DNA from: Chloroflexota bacterium
Lineage (GTDB): Bacteria; Chloroflexota; Dormibacteria; CF-121
Length of the DNA stretch: 33,914 bases
Assembly: GCA_005881215.1 (NCBI GenBank)
Contig: VBDZ01000007.1
Span: 1-33,914 of the forward strand
Direction of reading: 5' to 3'
Each line of letters starts with the position of its first letter. The first letter of the stretch is position 1. The translations under genes and the position numbers were made by a program. The notes under the pieces are model-generated. The model was not told where the DNA came from, ran no database searches, and saw only the letters and a program-made list of their open reading frames with translations. This document shows, in pieces, positions 1-7,898 of the stretch.

Positions 1-624
1 TTCCAATCACGAGAAGAGAAGGTGGTCACCCTGGATGCGATCGCCGGTGCTCCCCCCACCGGAACGCAGATCCTGGAGACCGCGGCCGAACTCGGGATGC
101 ACGGGGAGCTGATCAAGACGTTTGACGAATGGCGGCAATGGGCGGCGTCGGTGCTGGAAAGCCACCTGGCATACCCGCCACTGCTGTTCTTCCGGTCGAG
201 TCACGACAACGAGGCCTGGGTCAATTCGTTCGGCGCCGTGATGGATGCGGCCGTTCTCGTAATGAGTACGGTGGCGGACGATTCCGAGGGGCCGGCGCGG
301 TTGATGTACACGGTCGGCAACCATCTTGTTGAGGATCTCGCCTGGTACTTTCAATACCACCGGCTCGACGATCCGATTGTCGAGCGAAGCGAGTTCGACC
401 AGGCGAAGGAGCGTCTCAAGATTGCCGGCTATCGATGCCGCGGCACGGAGGAGGCCTGGCGCGAGTTCGCCCGACTCCGATCAAAATACGCCTCGCCCCT
501 GAACCAGCTGGCGCGTCAGCTGGCGATCATTCCGGCGCAGTGGATCGGCGATCGCTCGTATCTTCCACACCGCGAACGCGAGCTGCCGCTGCGCAAGCGA
601 CGGACCGCGAGAAAGGAGCGCTAG
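1..624 (+). CDS. C-terminal cytoplasmic part of a two-TM potassium-channel-like protein (5' truncated by window edge)
   Basis: The frame is open to the first base of the window, so GTG at 22 is only the first visible start codon and the gene probably begins upstream. The visible 200+ residues are soluble and mostly helical, ending in a basic tail (RKRRTARKER). From memory, the segment ESHLAYPPLLFFRSSHDNEAW, preceded by VTLDAIAGAPPT, resembles the conserved cytoplasmic C-terminal region that follows the pore in bacterial Ion_trans_2 (two-TM) potassium channel family proteins. No pore signature (TVGYG) is visible because that part would lie upstream. The role is therefore inferred from the tail alone; a conserved hypothetical soluble protein is the alternative. 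It converges with ppk2, whose stop lies 1 nt beyond. Confidence 0.55.
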   Translation, partial: FQSREEKVVTLDAIAGAPPTGTQILETAAELGMHGELIKTFDEWRQWAASVLESHLAYPPLLFFRSSHDNEAWVNSFGAVMDAAVLVMSTVADDSEGPARLMYTVGNHLVEDLAWYFQYHRLDDPIVERSEFDQAKERLKIAGYRCRGTEEAWREFARLRSKYASPLNQLARQLAIIPAQWIGDRSYLPHRERELPLRKRRTARKER

Positions 625-625
625 G

Positions 626-1531
626 CTAGCCCTCGGCGAGCAGCTCGCGTCGAGCCGCGGCGAGCTCGCGCCGTTGCTGCGAGGTGGCTTTCGGATATCG
701 CGGATCGATCCTGACGAGCGCATCCACGATCACCGCCGCGGCCGCGATCCGCTCGAACCATTTATGGTCGGCTGGGATCACGTACCAGGGTGCCCACTCG
801 GTGCTGGTGTTGGTGAGGACGTCCGCGTAGGCCTTCTGATACGCGTCCCAATGTGCGCGCTCACGGACGTCGGCCGCAGTGAACTTCCAGTTCTTCTGGG
901 GTTTGTCGATCCGCGCCAGGAATCGCTGGCGCTGTTCCTCGCGGGAAAGGTTCAGGAACAGCTTGACCAGCTGGATGCCGTTCTCGGCCAGGTACCGCTC
1001 CCAGGCATTGATCGCCTTGAAGCGCTGCTTCCAGATGTCGGAGTCGCGATGGTCGGCAGGCAAGTGCTGGGTGTCGAGCAGCTCGGGATGAACCCGAACC
1101 ACGAGCACCTCCTCGTAGTGCGACCGGTTGAAGATGCCGATCATGCCGCGCCGCGGCAGCTTCTGTTCGTAGCGCCAGAGATAGTCGTGGTTCAACTCCT
1201 CGTCAGAGGGGACCTTGAAGGGGTGGACGTCCACCCACTGCGGATTCATGCCACTCATGACGTGCTTGATGGTGCTGTCCTTGCCGGCAGCATCGAGGCC
1301 CTGCAGGACCACGAGCAGGGCGTGCGTGTCCTGGGCGGCCAGCCGGTCCTGGTACTCGGTCAGCAGCGCGATGCCTTGCTGCAGCAGGTCCTGAGCCTTG
1401 CCGGCATCGTCCTTGCCGAAATCGGCCGTGAAGCCCGGATCGAAGTCCTTCGGCAACTTCACGCTCGCGCCAGGCTCGACGCGAAACCGCGCGGTCAGTT
1501 GCCGGAGGCGTTTCAGTCCGGGCTGGGCCAT
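626..1531 (-). CDS. ppk2: Polyphosphate kinase 2 family phosphotransferase
   Basis: A 301-aa PPK2-family enzyme, which transfers phosphate between polyphosphate and a nucleotide in the cytoplasm. The P-loop GLDAAGKDST lies at about residues 78-87. It is followed by the family-typical VHPFKVPSDEELNHDYLWR, the lid/catalytic block FNRSHYEEVLVVRVHPELL, and the C-terminal WYVIPADHKWFERI. Length is normal for a single-domain PPK2. Whether it prefers AMP, ADP or both cannot be decided by eye. ATG at 1531 has no strong Shine-Dalgarno. The 5' region (1532-1640) carries a promoter-like element on the opposite strand, with a dyad-like motif that could also control this gene. Identification of the family is secure; direction of the reaction is not. 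Confidence 0.93.
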   Translation of the reverse strand: MAQPGLKRLRQLTARFRVEPGASVKLPKDFDPGFTADFGKDDAGKAQDLLQQGIALLTEYQDRLAAQDTHALLVVLQGLDAAGKDSTIKHVMSGMNPQWVDVHPFKVPSDEELNHDYLWRYEQKLPRRGMIGIFNRSHYEEVLVVRVHPELLDTQHLPADHRDSDIWKQRFKAINAWERYLAENGIQLVKLFLNLSREEQRQRFLARIDKPQKNWKFTAADVRERAHWDAYQKAYADVLTNTSTEWAPWYVIPADHKWFERIAAAAVIVDALVRIDPRYPKATSQQRRELAAARRELLAEG

Positions 1532-1551
1532 GCACTCAGCCTGTGCTGGCG

Positions 1552-1580
1552 TTGACAGTTACACAAATATGTAGTAGTTT
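1552..1580 (+). promoter_or_regulatory. Sigma70-type promoter TTGACA-N17-TAGTTT reading antisense into the yitJ-like gene
   Basis: TTGACA (1552-1557), a 17-nt spacer and TAGTTT (1575-1580), with a GTG at 1587 at leaderless distance. The spacer carries TACACAAATATGT, closely similar to the spacer of the radC promoter at 9200-9228. No convincing gene lies downstream on this strand; the 246-codon ORF there is antisense to the methyltransferase/MTHFR gene and looks like a shadow. The element lies just upstream of ppk2, so the motif might act on ppk2 instead. Confidence 0.45.
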
Positions 1581-1640
1581 GGGCCCGTGGCCCGAGTCGT
1601 GGGGGGCGGCGAACTCGATCGTCGACCGATGGCGAGGCGA

Positions 1641-3551
1641 TCAGTTCGCTGGACCGGGCGACCCGGCCCCGGTCGCCACCCGTTGCTGGCGAAGCCAGCG
1701 GACCAGCTCGGCGACGACCTCGTAGCGGCCAAAGGACGGCATCAGGTAGACGCCCTGGATCAGGTGGCGCGTATCGTCGAGCAACTCGCGCGATTGCTGC
1801 AGGCCTTCCGCGATGCCGTTTTCGCCGGCCTGGCGCATCCGCTCGCGCAACGGCTGCGGCACGACGATGCCGGGGACCTCGTTGTGCATGAACTCGGCGT
1901 GGCGGAAGGACTGCAGCGGGAGCACGCCGAGCAGGAAGGGAATCGGCAACGGGCCGGTCCGCTCGAAGAACCGCTCCAACGTGCTCAGGTCATAAAGGGG
2001 CTGGGACATGGCGACCTGCGCGCCGGCATCGATCTTCTGCCGAAACCGGTCGATCTCGTGATCGAGGTCCTCGGCCGACGGGTTCACCGCGCAGGCGATG
2101 GTGAAGCTCGCGGGCCGACCGATGGACGTGCCCAACCAGTCGTAGCCGTCGTTGAGCCGCTGGAGGATCTTGATCAGCCCAATGGAGTCGACGTCCCACA
2201 CGCCGGTGGCGGACGGGTAGTCGCCGATGCGGGGCGGGTCACCGGTCAGCGCGATGATGTTCCGGATGCCGAGGGCATGGGCGCCGATCAATTCCGCCTG
2301 CAGCGCCATCAGGTTCTTGTCGCGTGAGGTGAAGTGGATCAGGGTATCGATGCCCACCTGGGACTGGATCATCAGCGCCAGGGAGAGGGCGCTCATGCGG
2401 ACGCGCGCCATCGGGCTGTCGCCGATGTTGATGGCGTCCGCGCCGGCCTCCTTGACGAGTTGGGCGCCGGCGATGCATTTCGACGGATTGAGGCCCCGAG
2501 GCGGATCGATCTCGACGCTGACGACGAACTTGTGATCGGCGAGCCGCTGCGCGAAGGGGGTGGGGGGCAACTGCTCCGCGGGGTTTAGATCGACCGGGAT
2601 GGCGGTTGAGGCGATCGGTTTTCGAATGGGAGTGGTGGCCCCGATCGGCCTGAGGGCTGCGCGCATGGCGGCAATGTGGGCTGGGGTGGTGCCGCAGCAG
2701 CCACCGATGTAGGCCACGCCGAGGTCGGCCGCCTGCCGGGCGAAGGTTGCGAAGTACTCGGGGGTGGCGAAGTAGAAAAACCGCCCCTCGACGCGGGCCG
2801 GCAGTCCGGCGTTTGGCTGACCTGAGAGCGGAAGCCGGGTCTGCTGTCGCATGGCCTCGAGTACCTGCAGCGCGACCTGGGGGCCGACCCCGCAGTTGAC
2901 CCCGATCACGTCGACGCCCGCCCGCTCCAGTGCCTGGACCACCTGGCTCGGCTCTTCGGCGCTGAGGGTCAGGCCGTCCTCCGCAAACGTCATCTGGGCG
3001 ACGATCGGGAGGTCAGCCGTTTTGCGAGCGGCGCTGACCGCGGCCAGCAGCTCGGGCAGGTTGGTGAAGGTTTCCAGCACCAGCAGGTCGGCGCCACCTT
3101 CCAGGAGGGCGGCGATCTGTTCTTCGAAGGCGACGGTCGCCTGGGCGATCGTGATCCGCCCGATCGGCTCGAGTTGCTGGCCGATGGGGCCGACCGAGCC
3201 GGCGATGAAGACCGGTTCACCCGAGATTTCGCGGGCTTCGCGGGCCAGTTTGACGGCGCGGAAGTTGATGTCGCGAACCCGAGTTTCGAGGCCGTGGCGG
3301 GCGAGCTTGATCCGGTTGGCCCCGAAGGTATTGGTCTCGATCAGCTCGGCGCCCGCCGAAATGTACGCTCGGTGAATTTCCTCGACGATCCTCGGCTCGG
3401 TGAGGTTGAGCTCGTCGAAGCAGCGCTCGAAGCTGACGCCCCGGGCGTGGAGCTGGGTGCCCATGGCGCCGTCACCCAGCAGCGGCCCCCGCCGGAGCCG
3501 CTCCAGGAACGGATGGGCGCGCCGGTCTGTCGGAATCGAGCCTGCCGCCAT
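1641..3551 (-). CDS. Bifunctional homocysteine S-methyltransferase / 5,10-methylenetetrahydrofolate reductase
   Basis: A 636-aa two-domain enzyme of the B. subtilis YitJ type, linking folate one-carbon units to methionine synthesis. The N-terminal homocysteine methyltransferase barrel (about 1-300) starts with GPLLGDGAMGTQL and keeps the zinc cysteines in GVNCGVGP and GGCCGTTP. The C-terminal FAD-binding MTHFR barrel (about 340-620) shows VVSVEIDPPRG, GADAINIGDSP, IALTGDPP and the end MPSFGRYE. The ORF track starts at TTG 3560. I prefer ATG 3551 because a -10-like TACTAT (3560-3565 on the minus strand) sits 8 nt upstream of it, the spacing of other apparent leaderless genes here. MetF and methyltransferase fusions are known, so the fusion itself is not new. 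Confidence 0.93.
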   Translation of the reverse strand: MAAGSIPTDRRAHPFLERLRRGPLLGDGAMGTQLHARGVSFERCFDELNLTEPRIVEEIHRAYISAGAELIETNTFGANRIKLARHGLETRVRDINFRAVKLAREAREISGEPVFIAGSVGPIGQQLEPIGRITIAQATVAFEEQIAALLEGGADLLVLETFTNLPELLAAVSAARKTADLPIVAQMTFAEDGLTLSAEEPSQVVQALERAGVDVIGVNCGVGPQVALQVLEAMRQQTRLPLSGQPNAGLPARVEGRFFYFATPEYFATFARQAADLGVAYIGGCCGTTPAHIAAMRAALRPIGATTPIRKPIASTAIPVDLNPAEQLPPTPFAQRLADHKFVVSVEIDPPRGLNPSKCIAGAQLVKEAGADAINIGDSPMARVRMSALSLALMIQSQVGIDTLIHFTSRDKNLMALQAELIGAHALGIRNIIALTGDPPRIGDYPSATGVWDVDSIGLIKILQRLNDGYDWLGTSIGRPASFTIACAVNPSAEDLDHEIDRFRQKIDAGAQVAMSQPLYDLSTLERFFERTGPLPIPFLLGVLPLQSFRHAEFMHNEVPGIVVPQPLRERMRQAGENGIAEGLQQSRELLDDTRHLIQGVYLMPSFGRYEVVAELVRWLRQQRVATGAGSPGPAN

Positions 3552-3612
3552 GGAGCGCAATAGTAAGGTAGCGGGCCGAATTCCGGGTTCGTAGTCGCAA
3601 GGTGAGTTGGGT

Positions 3613-3632
3613 GCAGGGAGTTACTTCTCTGC
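3613..3632 (+). other. Hairpin immediately upstream of the FAD oxidoreductase start
   Basis: GCAGGGA (3613-3619) can pair with TCTCTGC (3626-3632) with one G-T wobble and a 6-nt loop, ending 3 nt before the ATG. It buries the only GGGAG that could act as a Shine-Dalgarno. This may modulate translation or be incidental. Confidence 0.3.
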
Positions 3633-3635
3633 GGC

Positions 3636-5150
3636 ATGCCTGACCCGAGTTCGCCCGGTTCGACCAAGCATGTGGTCGTCATCGGTGCCGGGCCCGCCGG
3701 GTTGTCGGCCGCCTACGAGCTGACCCGGCACCGAACGCCGGTAACGGTGGTCGAAAAGGACCCCCTTACGGTCGGCGGCATCGCCCGGACCCTCGAGTTC
3801 ATGGGCTGCCGGTTCGATGTCGGCCCCCATCGGTTCTTCTCGAAAAGTGCCGAGATCGAGGCGCTCTGGACAGAGATCCTTGGCGATCGGATCCAGCCGG
3901 TTAGGCGGCTGACTCGGATCCAGTATCGAGGGAAGTTTTTTGACTATCCGATCCGGGCGTCCAACGCCTTTTGGAACCTGGGACCGTTCGAAACGGCACG
4001 CTGCCTGGCGAGCTACGCGCAGGCGCGGCTGCACCCGGTAGTCGAGCCCAAGTCCTTCGAGGACTGGGTCTCGAACCAGTTCGGTCACCGATTGTTCGAG
4101 ATTTTCTTCAAGACCTATACCGAGAAGGTGTGGGGGATTTCCACCCGCGAGCTGTCGGCCGATTGGGCGGGGCAGCGAATCCGCGGATTGAACCTGGTGG
4201 AGGTCATTCGGAACGCCCTGCTCCCGGCCGGACTGCGGGGCGGCGGTGAGCAGGCGATTGTGAAGACTCTTGTCGATTCATTCCGCTATCCACGCCTGGG
4301 TGCCGGTCAGATGTGGGAAACCGTCGCGGCCCGGCTCGCCGCCGACGGCCATCCGGTCCGACTGGGCGAGGAGGTGGTCGGCGTTCGGCATGCCGGCGGC
4401 CGGGTGCTATCGGTCGTGCTGCGCGACGGCCGAGGGTCCACCCTCGACCTGCTTGGGTCAGAGTTCATCAGCACGATGCCGATCCGCGAGCTGATCGCCA
4501 AGTTGCAACCGGCCGCGCCGTCGATCGTGCGTGCGGCGGCTGAGGCCCTCGGTTACCGTGATTTCATTACGGTGAACCTGGTGGTGGACCGCGCCGAAGT
4601 CTTTCCGGACCAGTGGATTTATGTGCATGACCCGGGCGTCAAGGTGGGGCGGATCGCGAACTTCAAGAATTTCAGTTCGGCGATGGTGGCGGACGGCGGA
4701 TTGAGCGGGCTCGGCATGGAGTATTTCTGTTTCGAGCACGACGGCATGTGGAGCTGGCCGGACCGGGATCTGCTGGACCTCGGCCGGCGCGAGCTGGTCG
4801 CGCTTGGCATCTGCCGGGCGGACGAGGTGAAGGCCGGCATGGTCTACCGGCAGCCGAAAGCCTATCCCGTCTATGACGGCGAATATCAACACCACCTCGA
4901 GGTGATCCGCGAATGGTTAACGCGGGCGCTGCCGAACCTGTGGTTGGTCGGGCGTAATGGCATGCATCACTACAACAACCAGGACCATTCGATGATGACG
5001 GGGATCCTGGTGGCGCGGAATATCGCGACGGGGACCAGCTACGATCCGTGGCTGGTCAACACCGACGCCGAGTACCAGGAAGAGGAACGGGCGGGGGAGG
5101 GGTCGTCAGTTGAGGGCGGCCGGCAGGTCCCACAGCGAATCGCGAGTTAG
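3636..5150 (+). CDS. FAD-dependent amine-oxidase/UDP-galactopyranose-mutase-like oxidoreductase
   Basis: 504 aa. The N-terminal Rossmann dinucleotide-binding site VVVIGAGPAGLSAAYEL is followed by the FAD-ribose acidic residue in VVEKDP and the family block GGIARTLEFMGCRFDVGPHRF. A mid region (FEIFFKTYTEKVWGISTRELS) and the C-terminal FAD motif (HHYNNQDHSMMTGILVARN) are typical of the protoporphyrinogen-oxidase/UDP-galactopyranose-mutase-like branch often found with sugar-polymer genes. The substrate cannot be assigned. A GT87 membrane glycosyltransferase lies nearby across the tRNA gene on the other strand, which fits a role in glycan or glycolipid modification but does not prove it. The last ~20 residues are low-complexity and poorly conserved in look. 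Confidence 0.8.
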   Translation: MPDPSSPGSTKHVVVIGAGPAGLSAAYELTRHRTPVTVVEKDPLTVGGIARTLEFMGCRFDVGPHRFFSKSAEIEALWTEILGDRIQPVRRLTRIQYRGKFFDYPIRASNAFWNLGPFETARCLASYAQARLHPVVEPKSFEDWVSNQFGHRLFEIFFKTYTEKVWGISTRELSADWAGQRIRGLNLVEVIRNALLPAGLRGGGEQAIVKTLVDSFRYPRLGAGQMWETVAARLAADGHPVRLGEEVVGVRHAGGRVLSVVLRDGRGSTLDLLGSEFISTMPIRELIAKLQPAAPSIVRAAAEALGYRDFITVNLVVDRAEVFPDQWIYVHDPGVKVGRIANFKNFSSAMVADGGLSGLGMEYFCFEHDGMWSWPDRDLLDLGRRELVALGICRADEVKAGMVYRQPKAYPVYDGEYQHHLEVIREWLTRALPNLWLVGRNGMHHYNNQDHSMMTGILVARNIATGTSYDPWLVNTDAEYQEEERAGEGSSVEGGRQVPQRIAS

Positions 5151-5178
5151 CGCCGATATACTGGTTCCCGCCTGGCGT

Positions 5179-5253
5179 TCCGGAGTAGCTCAACGGTAGA
5201 GCAGCGCGCTGTTAACGCGACGGTTCCCGGTTCGAATCCGGGCTCCGGAGCCA
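5179..5253 (+). tRNA. tRNA-Asn (anticodon GTT)
   Basis: A complete cloverleaf can be drawn. The acceptor stem TCCGGAG (5179-5185) pairs with CTCCGGA (5243-5249), with discriminator G5250 and encoded CCA (5251-5253). The D arm is GCTC/GAGC, the anticodon loop CTGTTAA has GTT at 5211-5213, and the T arm CCCGG-TTCGAAT-CCGGG is perfect. The outermost anticodon-stem pair is a G-A mismatch. A -10-like TATACT lies at 5157-5162. Confidence 0.97.
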
Positions 5254-5298
5254 ACCCCTTTCACACCTGCAATCGCGGGTAGGCCAAATCAGCCTGGG

Positions 5299-6549
5299 TC
5301 ACGCGGCGCGCTGTGAAGCGGAGCCCGCCGTGACGGCCTCGCGTCGGACGAGGTAAACCCCGGCGACCACCAGCAAGAGCCCGCCCAGGACGCTGGCATT
5401 GGCGTAGAGGCCGTGCCAGCCGGGGGCGGCTCGAGCCAGCGCGAAATACCAGTCGTCAACCGTCCCCGCGATCCATGAAAGTGCGATGAAAGCGACGGCT
5501 CCGGCAGTCAGCAGCCATGGGTCTCGGCGATGAAACCCGGCCGAGACAACCATCCACAGGAGAGGGAAAGAGAAGACGTAATAGTGCTGCCACGCATTCG
5601 GCACGACCAGCGGCAGGCATGCGAGAAGAAGCGCGTCGTGAAGGCGATCGTTGGGCCTCCCCATGACTGAGACCGCAACACCGGCCACGAGGGCGAGGGG
5701 CAGGACGATGCTGGTCACCGTGGCAAGCGTCGGGGAAACCAACAGCGGCTTCTGGAAGGGGTTCATGGTCAGCGTGCGAACCACGGCCGCCGCGATTGAC
5801 TGGTTTCCCGGCGACGGACTCGTTGCGCCCAGGTGGCCAACCAGGACGCCGGCCACGTATTCGGGCCACAGCGTAGCAACGAATGGCCAGGTGACGACGG
5901 TGGCCCCGCCGATGACCACGATTGCCCAAACCAGCGCGCGCCAACGGCCGCGGAGAATCAGCGAGCCGCCGACCAGCAAGGGAAAGAGCTTGAAGAGGCT
6001 TGCCAGACCGAGGGCCAGGCCGGCCCCAACCTCGGCGCGCTTCGAGGCCAGACGTCCGGCGATCCAGGCCCCGAGCAAGGCGACGATACCGACCTGTCCC
6101 AGGGCGAAGTTCGTCAGCAACGGATAAAAGAACACCGCGAGCAGGGTGACGGCCGCGAGCCGGGTGGGCGTTCGTGGCTTCGCCAGGTCCCACAGGAGCC
6201 ATGCAAGCGCCGCGACTCCGGCCAGCGTCCACAAACTGGCGGCGGCCTGCCGGGGTATATGCGCGAGGGCTAGAGCTAGCGGTAGCGTGAATGGCGGGAA
6301 GACGTAGCCACCGCCGATCTCCCCCGGCCTGTGACTGAGGTAGACGTGGTAAGGATCCAGACCACGCTGCCAGTCGAGTGCCCCGTCAAGGTGCGCATAG
6401 AGGTCCAACAGTGGCAGCGGACTGACCAGATAGCGAAAGAACGCCAGCACGCAGAGGGTTGCCACAAGCGCCGACAGCAGCGCCACGAACTTTGGGTCGA
6501 AGAACGTGCGCACACCCCACGGGGCACGCGGCGCTCCCTCCACGACCAT
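5299..6549 (-). CDS. GT87 (DUF2029) family polyprenyl-phosphate-dependent glycosyltransferase, integral membrane
   Basis: A 416-aa polytopic membrane protein with about ten hydrophobic segments. After the first TM segment comes the family-typical extracytoplasmic loop LLDLYAHLDGALDWQRGLDPY, with acidic residues near where GT87 mannosyltransferases place catalytic aspartates. VFPPFTLPL, the cationic LASLFKLFPLLVGG and a QHYYVFSFPLLW-like segment follow. GT87 enzymes transfer sugars (mannose or arabinose) from polyprenyl phosphates to lipoglycans or glycans outside the membrane. Acceptor and sugar cannot be read from sequence. ATG 6549 lacks a clear Shine-Dalgarno. The C-terminus ends in a single TM segment and a short cytoplasmic tail. 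Confidence 0.8.
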   Translation of the reverse strand: MVVEGAPRAPWGVRTFFDPKFVALLSALVATLCVLAFFRYLVSPLPLLDLYAHLDGALDWQRGLDPYHVYLSHRPGEIGGGYVFPPFTLPLALALAHIPRQAAASLWTLAGVAALAWLLWDLAKPRTPTRLAAVTLLAVFFYPLLTNFALGQVGIVALLGAWIAGRLASKRAEVGAGLALGLASLFKLFPLLVGGSLILRGRWRALVWAIVVIGGATVVTWPFVATLWPEYVAGVLVGHLGATSPSPGNQSIAAAVVRTLTMNPFQKPLLVSPTLATVTSIVLPLALVAGVAVSVMGRPNDRLHDALLLACLPLVVPNAWQHYYVFSFPLLWMVVSAGFHRRDPWLLTAGAVAFIALSWIAGTVDDWYFALARAAPGWHGLYANASVLGGLLLVVAGVYLVRREAVTAGSASQRAA

Positions 6550-6741
6550 TACCCAACTACAACCGGTCGAGTCTGGATAAGGTTCGCGTTTGCCGATTCA
6601 GGACCCAGCATTTCCCGATTCGTGACTCTGCCGTGACGACGCCTCGAACGGCGCGGCGAGCCACCCACCAGCCGGGGTCGGAGACAAACGGGTTTGCCTT
6701 TTCGCGCGAATGGGAACGTCTTATTTAGATGCGCTGTTTTC

Positions 6742-6772
6742 TGCTATAACGCGGGTTGGCGACACGGTCGCC
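6742..6772 (+). promoter_or_regulatory. Extended -10 promoter and short hairpin in the leader of the SPFH operon
   Basis: TGCTATAAC (extended -10, TATAAC at 6745-6750) lies 45 nt before ATG 6795; the -35 (TTATTT region at 6721) is weak. The leader contains GGCGAC-ACG-GTCGCC (6758-6772), then a good Shine-Dalgarno, TTGGAGGTTTAG, before the ATG. The rest of the 245-bp divergent intergenic region (6550-6794) shows nothing else I can support. Confidence 0.55.
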
Positions 6773-6794
6773 GGATCCAGTTTTGGAGGTTTAG

Positions 6795-7898
6795 ATGGGT
6801 ATCTTCGGTCAGGAGGTCCGGCGCGAGTTCATCGCCCGTCCCGATACCGCGAAGGGCCAGATTCTGTTCAAGTGGCCCGACACCAACATCCGCAAGCTGA
6901 CCCAGCTGACGGTCGAGCAGGATGAACTGGCCGTCTTCTTCCGCGACGGTCGGGTGCAGGGCACCATCCAGCCCGGCCGGGTGACACTCGATTCCTCGGA
7001 GATTCCGTTCCTTGGCATCCTGGTCGACGCGGCCAGCGGTGGCAACCTCTTCCGGACAGAGCTCTATTTCATCTCGACCCGCGAGTTCCCAAATCTGCCC
7101 TTCGGTGGCGCGGTCGACAACGTCATGGATCCGCAGACCAACCTGGGGGTGGGCCTGCGCGTCTTTGGCGAGTACTCCCTCAAGGTGATCGAGCCGCAGT
7201 CGTTGATCGTCAACCTGGTGGGAACGCAAAATCTCTCGACCAATGACGAGATCACCGACTGGCTGCGGGAGCAACTGCTCAAGACCCTTCGGACCGACGT
7301 GGTGTCACACGTGGTGAGCAGCGGCTGGCCGCTGCTCGGCATCGCGGCGCATACCGACGAGATCGAATCCGAAACGATCGCCCAGGTGCAACGCAACATC
7401 AATACCTACGGCTTGCAGATCGTTCGACTCGGCAACTTCACCATCACCTTGAAGCCCGAGGACGAGGACAAGCTCAAGAACTTCCTGCATGACGTCCAGT
7501 ACACCAAGCTGGCCGGCGGGTTCCAGCAGTACGCGGCCGGCCAGGCGATGATCGGCGCCGGGCAGGGACTGGCGCAGGGCCCCGGCCAGGGCGGCGGCGT
7601 CAACCCGGCCTTCCTCGGGGTGGGCCTGGGCATGGGCGGACTGGTCGCCGGCCAGATGGGCCAGACGCTGGCGGCGGGCGGTCAGATTCAGGTCCGCTGC
7701 GCCAACTGTCACGCGCTGAACGCGGAGAACGCAAAGTTCTGCAGCAGCTGCGGCCAGGCGCTGTCGCCGGCCCCGGCGCCCGCCGGCGCCACCGTGGCCT
7801 GTCCAAAATGCGGCACCCAGAACGCCGCCAACGCGAAGTTCTGCACCAACTGCGGCCAATCACTCACCGGCGGAGGCACACCGGCTCCGGCGTCGTGA
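6795..7898 (+). CDS. SPFH (Band 7)-domain protein with two C-terminal zinc ribbons (YdjI-like)
   Basis: 367 aa. The N-terminal two thirds matches the SPFH/virion-core-like family that includes B. subtilis YdjI: VRREFIARPDTAKGQILFKWPDTNIR, then FISTREFPNLPFGG and IVRLGNFTITLKPEDE. A glycine/glutamine-rich linker (about 240-290) leads to two zinc ribbons, CANCHALNAENAKFCSSCG and CPKCGTQNAANAKFCTNCG, each CxxC-x(10-11)-CxxC. There is no signal peptide or TM, so it is probably a membrane-associated cytoplasmic scaffold. In B. subtilis the YdjG-YdjH-YdjI set anchors a PspA homologue at the membrane. Here the next gene is a Tim44-like zinc-ribbon protein, so a comparable stress-associated complex is inferred. 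Shine-Dalgarno GGAGG lies before ATG 6795. Confidence 0.87.
   Translation: MGIFGQEVRREFIARPDTAKGQILFKWPDTNIRKLTQLTVEQDELAVFFRDGRVQGTIQPGRVTLDSSEIPFLGILVDAASGGNLFRTELYFISTREFPNLPFGGAVDNVMDPQTNLGVGLRVFGEYSLKVIEPQSLIVNLVGTQNLSTNDEITDWLREQLLKTLRTDVVSHVVSSGWPLLGIAAHTDEIESETIAQVQRNINTYGLQIVRLGNFTITLKPEDEDKLKNFLHDVQYTKLAGGFQQYAAGQAMIGAGQGLAQGPGQGGGVNPAFLGVGLGMGGLVAGQMGQTLAAGGQIQVRCANCHALNAENAKFCSSCGQALSPAPAPAGATVACPKCGTQNAANAKFCTNCGQSLTGGGTPAPAS

Noticed and set aside
674-1555. 293-aa plus-strand ORF
   Set aside because: Antisense shadow of ppk2, which has clear family motifs on the other strand.
1587-2327. 246-aa plus-strand ORF after a good promoter
   Set aside because: No recognisable protein features; composition is typical of an antisense frame of the MTHFR domain. 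Kept only as a promoter observation.
5090-5125. Half of the palindromic repeat (GCGGGGGAGGGGTCGTCAG) at the end of the FAD gene
   Set aside because: Only one arm is present and the tail does not match; likely chance in GC-rich sequence.
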